Shown piece by piece: positions 6,114-7,162 of a stretch of 7,162 nt of DNA. The first letter of the stretch is position 1. Every line of letters starts with the position of its first letter. Both the position numbers and the translations under genes were made by a program. The stretch covers positions 1 to 7,162 of the forward strand of contig JAADHD010000277.1 of NCBI GenBank assembly GCA_013152075.1, written 5' to 3'. The notes below the pieces were generated by a model. It was not told the DNA's origin. It did not search any database and saw only the letters and a program-made list of their open reading frames with translations. This DNA comes from Verrucomicrobiota bacterium. GTDB lineage: Bacteria > Verrucomicrobiota > Verrucomicrobiia > Verrucomicrobiales > DEV007.

Positions 6114-6323
6114 TTAACCAAATGGCAAGTCTGCCTTGATGTTCGGCACATCACAATCTGCCACCAGAGTAGCCTGACCGAGACGACGTCTCCGTTTAGC
6201 GTTTTTACGGCGTAATAGATGGCGTTTGCCTTGACGACGACGAATAATCTTACCGGTTCCGGTAATTTTGAATCGTTTTGCGACACCCTTACGTGTTTTT
6301 GCTTTTCCTGCTCTTCTAGCCAT
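6114..6323 (-). CDS. rpmI: 50S ribosomal protein L35
   Basis: This is a 69-residue, strongly basic protein of the large ribosomal subunit; the family usually has 64-67 residues. Seen: the N-terminal signature KTRKGVAKRFKITGTGK (9-25), the basic centre ending in RRKNAKRRRRLG (38-49), and the C-terminal NIKADLPFG (61-69), equivalent to the LPY/LPF ending of known L35. The open frame runs further upstream to 6563, but the extension overlaps dcd and is unrelated to L35, so the start at 6323 (MARRAGKAKTRKG) is chosen. No Shine-Dalgarno sequence precedes it. It is the first gene of the minus-strand operon here; infC, often found before it, is absent. Confidence 0.93.
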   Translation of the reverse strand: MARRAGKAKTRKGVAKRFKITGTGKIIRRRQGKRHLLRRKNAKRRRRLGQATLVADCDVPNIKADLPFG

Positions 6324-6446
6324 AGCGAGCGGGAAAGTAGAGAGCTTTTGCTTCAGTGCAAACGAAATCGCCAAAAAATGAAAGGAAAATAAAGATGAGG
6401 CTTCGAAATAGTTGCGTTGCAGCAGAGATCGGATAAGGAAGGAGCT
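6324..6446. promoter_or_regulatory. Divergent promoter region between rpmI and dcd
   Basis: This 123-bp region must start both the rpmI operon and dcd. For rpmI the best candidate is TTGCAC (6361-6356), 16 nt, TACTTT (6339-6334) on the minus strand. That would put the transcript start only a few bases before the ATG. An inverted repeat TTTGC-N6-GCAAA (6347-6351 and 6358-6362) overlaps this -35. For dcd the A-rich stretch near 6372-6393 looks promoter-like but no clear box pair was found. Confidence 0.45.
6435..6444 (+). promoter_or_regulatory. Shine-Dalgarno site deciding the dcd start
   Basis: AAGGAAGGAG precedes the ATG at 6447. Its AAGGA part is 7 nt away, a normal distance. The in-frame ATG at 6417 lies upstream of this site and would add ten residues foreign to the family, so 6447 is preferred. 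Confidence 0.85.
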
Positions 6447-6983
6447 ATGATTTTGTCGGATAAAGCGATACTGGAGGCGATAGAGAAGGGGGAAATTGTG
6501 GTGGATCCCTACGACCGGGATTGCCTCGGCACCAACAGTTACGATGTGCATTTGAGCAAGCATCTAGCCACTTATTCGAATCGAGTGCTCGACGCACGCA
6601 AGCATAATGAGATCGATCATTTTGAGATTTCGGATGAGGGATTTGTATTGGAGCCACAGATTAATTATCTCGGAGCAACGCTGGAATACACCGAAACGCA
6701 CAAAACGGTGCCTTTTCTGGAAGGGAAGTCGAGTGTCGGGAGACTGGGGATTGATATTCACGCCACGGCGGGCAAGGGCGATGTGGGTTTTTGTAATTAC
6801 TGGACGCTGGAGATTTCGGTCAAACAGCCGGTGAGGGTGTACGCGGGTATGCCGATCGGGCAGTTGATTTATTTCTATGTGGAGGGAGAGGTGTTGAATC
6901 CCTACAGTCAGAAAAAATCAGCCAAGTATACTGAGAAGACCCATCGTCCGGTGGAGTCGATGATGTGGAAGAATTCGTTTTAG
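6447..6983 (+). CDS. dcd: dCTP deaminase
   Basis: The enzyme deaminates dCTP to dUTP and ammonia, feeding dTMP synthesis through dUTPase; it is a trimeric cytoplasmic protein of the dUTPase fold. From the ATG at 6447 it has 178 residues and begins MILSDKAILEAIEKGEIV, the usual N-terminus of this short subgroup. Seen: CLGTNSYDVHL (26-36); the conserved GKSSVGRLGI (93-102); HATA (105-108), comparable to HVTA of the E. coli enzyme; the catalytic glutamate E122 in WTLEI; PIGQLIYF (136-143); and a C-terminal AKY (159-161) that binds triphosphate in relatives. The ending VESMMWKNSF resembles Bacteroidetes/Verrucomicrobia-type sequences as I recall them. A bifunctional deaminase/dUTPase cannot be excluded by eye. 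It is divergent from rpmI and convergent with the gene at 7043. Confidence 0.95.
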   Translation: MILSDKAILEAIEKGEIVVDPYDRDCLGTNSYDVHLSKHLATYSNRVLDARKHNEIDHFEISDEGFVLEPQINYLGATLEYTETHKTVPFLEGKSSVGRLGIDIHATAGKGDVGFCNYWTLEISVKQPVRVYAGMPIGQLIYFYVEGEVLNPYSQKKSAKYTEKTHRPVESMMWKNSF

Positions 6984-7042
6984 GGGAGGTGGTAGGGACG
7001 AGCGGCCCGATCGTCCGCAGATTGGCTCAAGCGAGCAGAGCG
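6984..7042. terminator. Convergent intergenic region with weak hairpins
   Basis: GGACGA (6996-7001) and TCGTCC (7011-7016) form a 6-bp stem with a 9-nt loop, and GCTC/GAGC (7025-7028 and 7033-7036) form a second, short one. A run of six T occurs at 7046-7051, inside the end of the opposite gene. A weak terminator for dcd is possible, but no strong stem stands directly before the T-run. Confidence 0.3.
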
Positions 7043-7162
7043 TTATTTTTTCGGCGCTTTTTTGCCTTTCGAATTTTCAACAGGAAGAAGGACGCCGTAG
7101 TCTTGGAGGCTTTGCACGTTGGCGGTGAGGAAAACCACATGCATAAGATCGCTGTTTTGATA
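7043..7162 (-). CDS. C-terminal end of an unidentified protein (5' part outside window)
   Basis: On the minus strand the last 39 codons and a TAA stop are present, read from the window edge. The tail contains DLMHVVFLTANVQSLQDYGV, then LLPVENSKG and a lysine-rich end GKKAPKK. The reading frame is open through the whole visible part, and the convergent orientation to dcd with a 59-bp gap is normal for a real gene end. I do not recognise the family; the basic, disordered-looking tail is the only striking property. Confidence 0.6.
   Translation of the reverse strand, partial: YQNSDLMHVVFLTANVQSLQDYGVLLPVENSKGKKAPKK

Noticed and set aside
6417..6446. Upstream ATG for dcd at 6417
   Set aside because: It lies before the strong Shine-Dalgarno site and adds ten residues not found in the family; MILSDKAIL is the normal N-terminus.
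6324..6563. N-terminal extension of the L35 frame by 80 residues
   Set aside because: The extension overlaps dcd and the divergent promoter region and has no counterpart in L35 proteins.

Overview
The window is a core-genome stretch of a Gram-negative-type bacterium with roughly balanced GC. It carries a ribosomal-protein/phenylalanyl-tRNA synthetase cluster on the minus strand, flanked by a dCTP deaminase gene on the plus strand and a regulator/DNA-glycosylase pair on the minus strand. No mobile element, CRISPR array, rRNA or intact tRNA was seen. The dCTP deaminase is of the short type I associate with Bacteroidetes, Verrucomicrobia and relatives, and the L20/PheT proteins would fit the Verrucomicrobia/PVC group. 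That placement is an impression from recalled family members, not a search result.

Layout from right to left, which is the direction of most transcription. At 7043-7162 lies the C-terminal tail of an unidentified minus-strand gene. dcd (6447-6983, plus) converges on it. Between dcd and rpmI is a 123-bp divergent promoter region (6324-6446). Then, all on the minus strand: rpmI (L35), a 175-nt spacer with alternative RNA pairings, rplT (L20), a 115-nt spacer built almost wholly of inverted and heptanucleotide repeats, pheS and pheT. A 48-bp perfect palindrome at 1923-1970 closes this operon as a terminator, probably bidirectional. Beyond it are a WYL-domain regulator (813-1778) and, 90 nt further on, a YcaQ/AlkX-type DNA glycosylase that leaves the window at base 1.

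How the genes work together. rpmI-rplT-pheS-pheT is a translation operon: two 50S proteins plus both subunits of the enzyme that charges tRNA-Phe. In many bacteria infC precedes rpmI, but here the position is taken by a divergent dcd, so infC must lie elsewhere if present. The WYL regulator and the YcaQ glycosylase form a plausible DNA-damage unit. WYL regulators control DNA-damage responses in several bacteria, and YcaQ proteins excise alkylated or crosslinked bases. An extended -10 promoter overlapped upstream by a perfect CTGACA-N6-TGTCAG inverted repeat sits in front of the glycosylase gene, so local control is a testable guess.

The most unusual sequence signal is the rplT-pheS spacer. 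It holds a 66-bp array with strict 7-bp phasing whose left half is GAGNNNN units and whose right half is the complement, framed by two small hairpins. One of these hairpins contains part of the pheS ribosome binding site.
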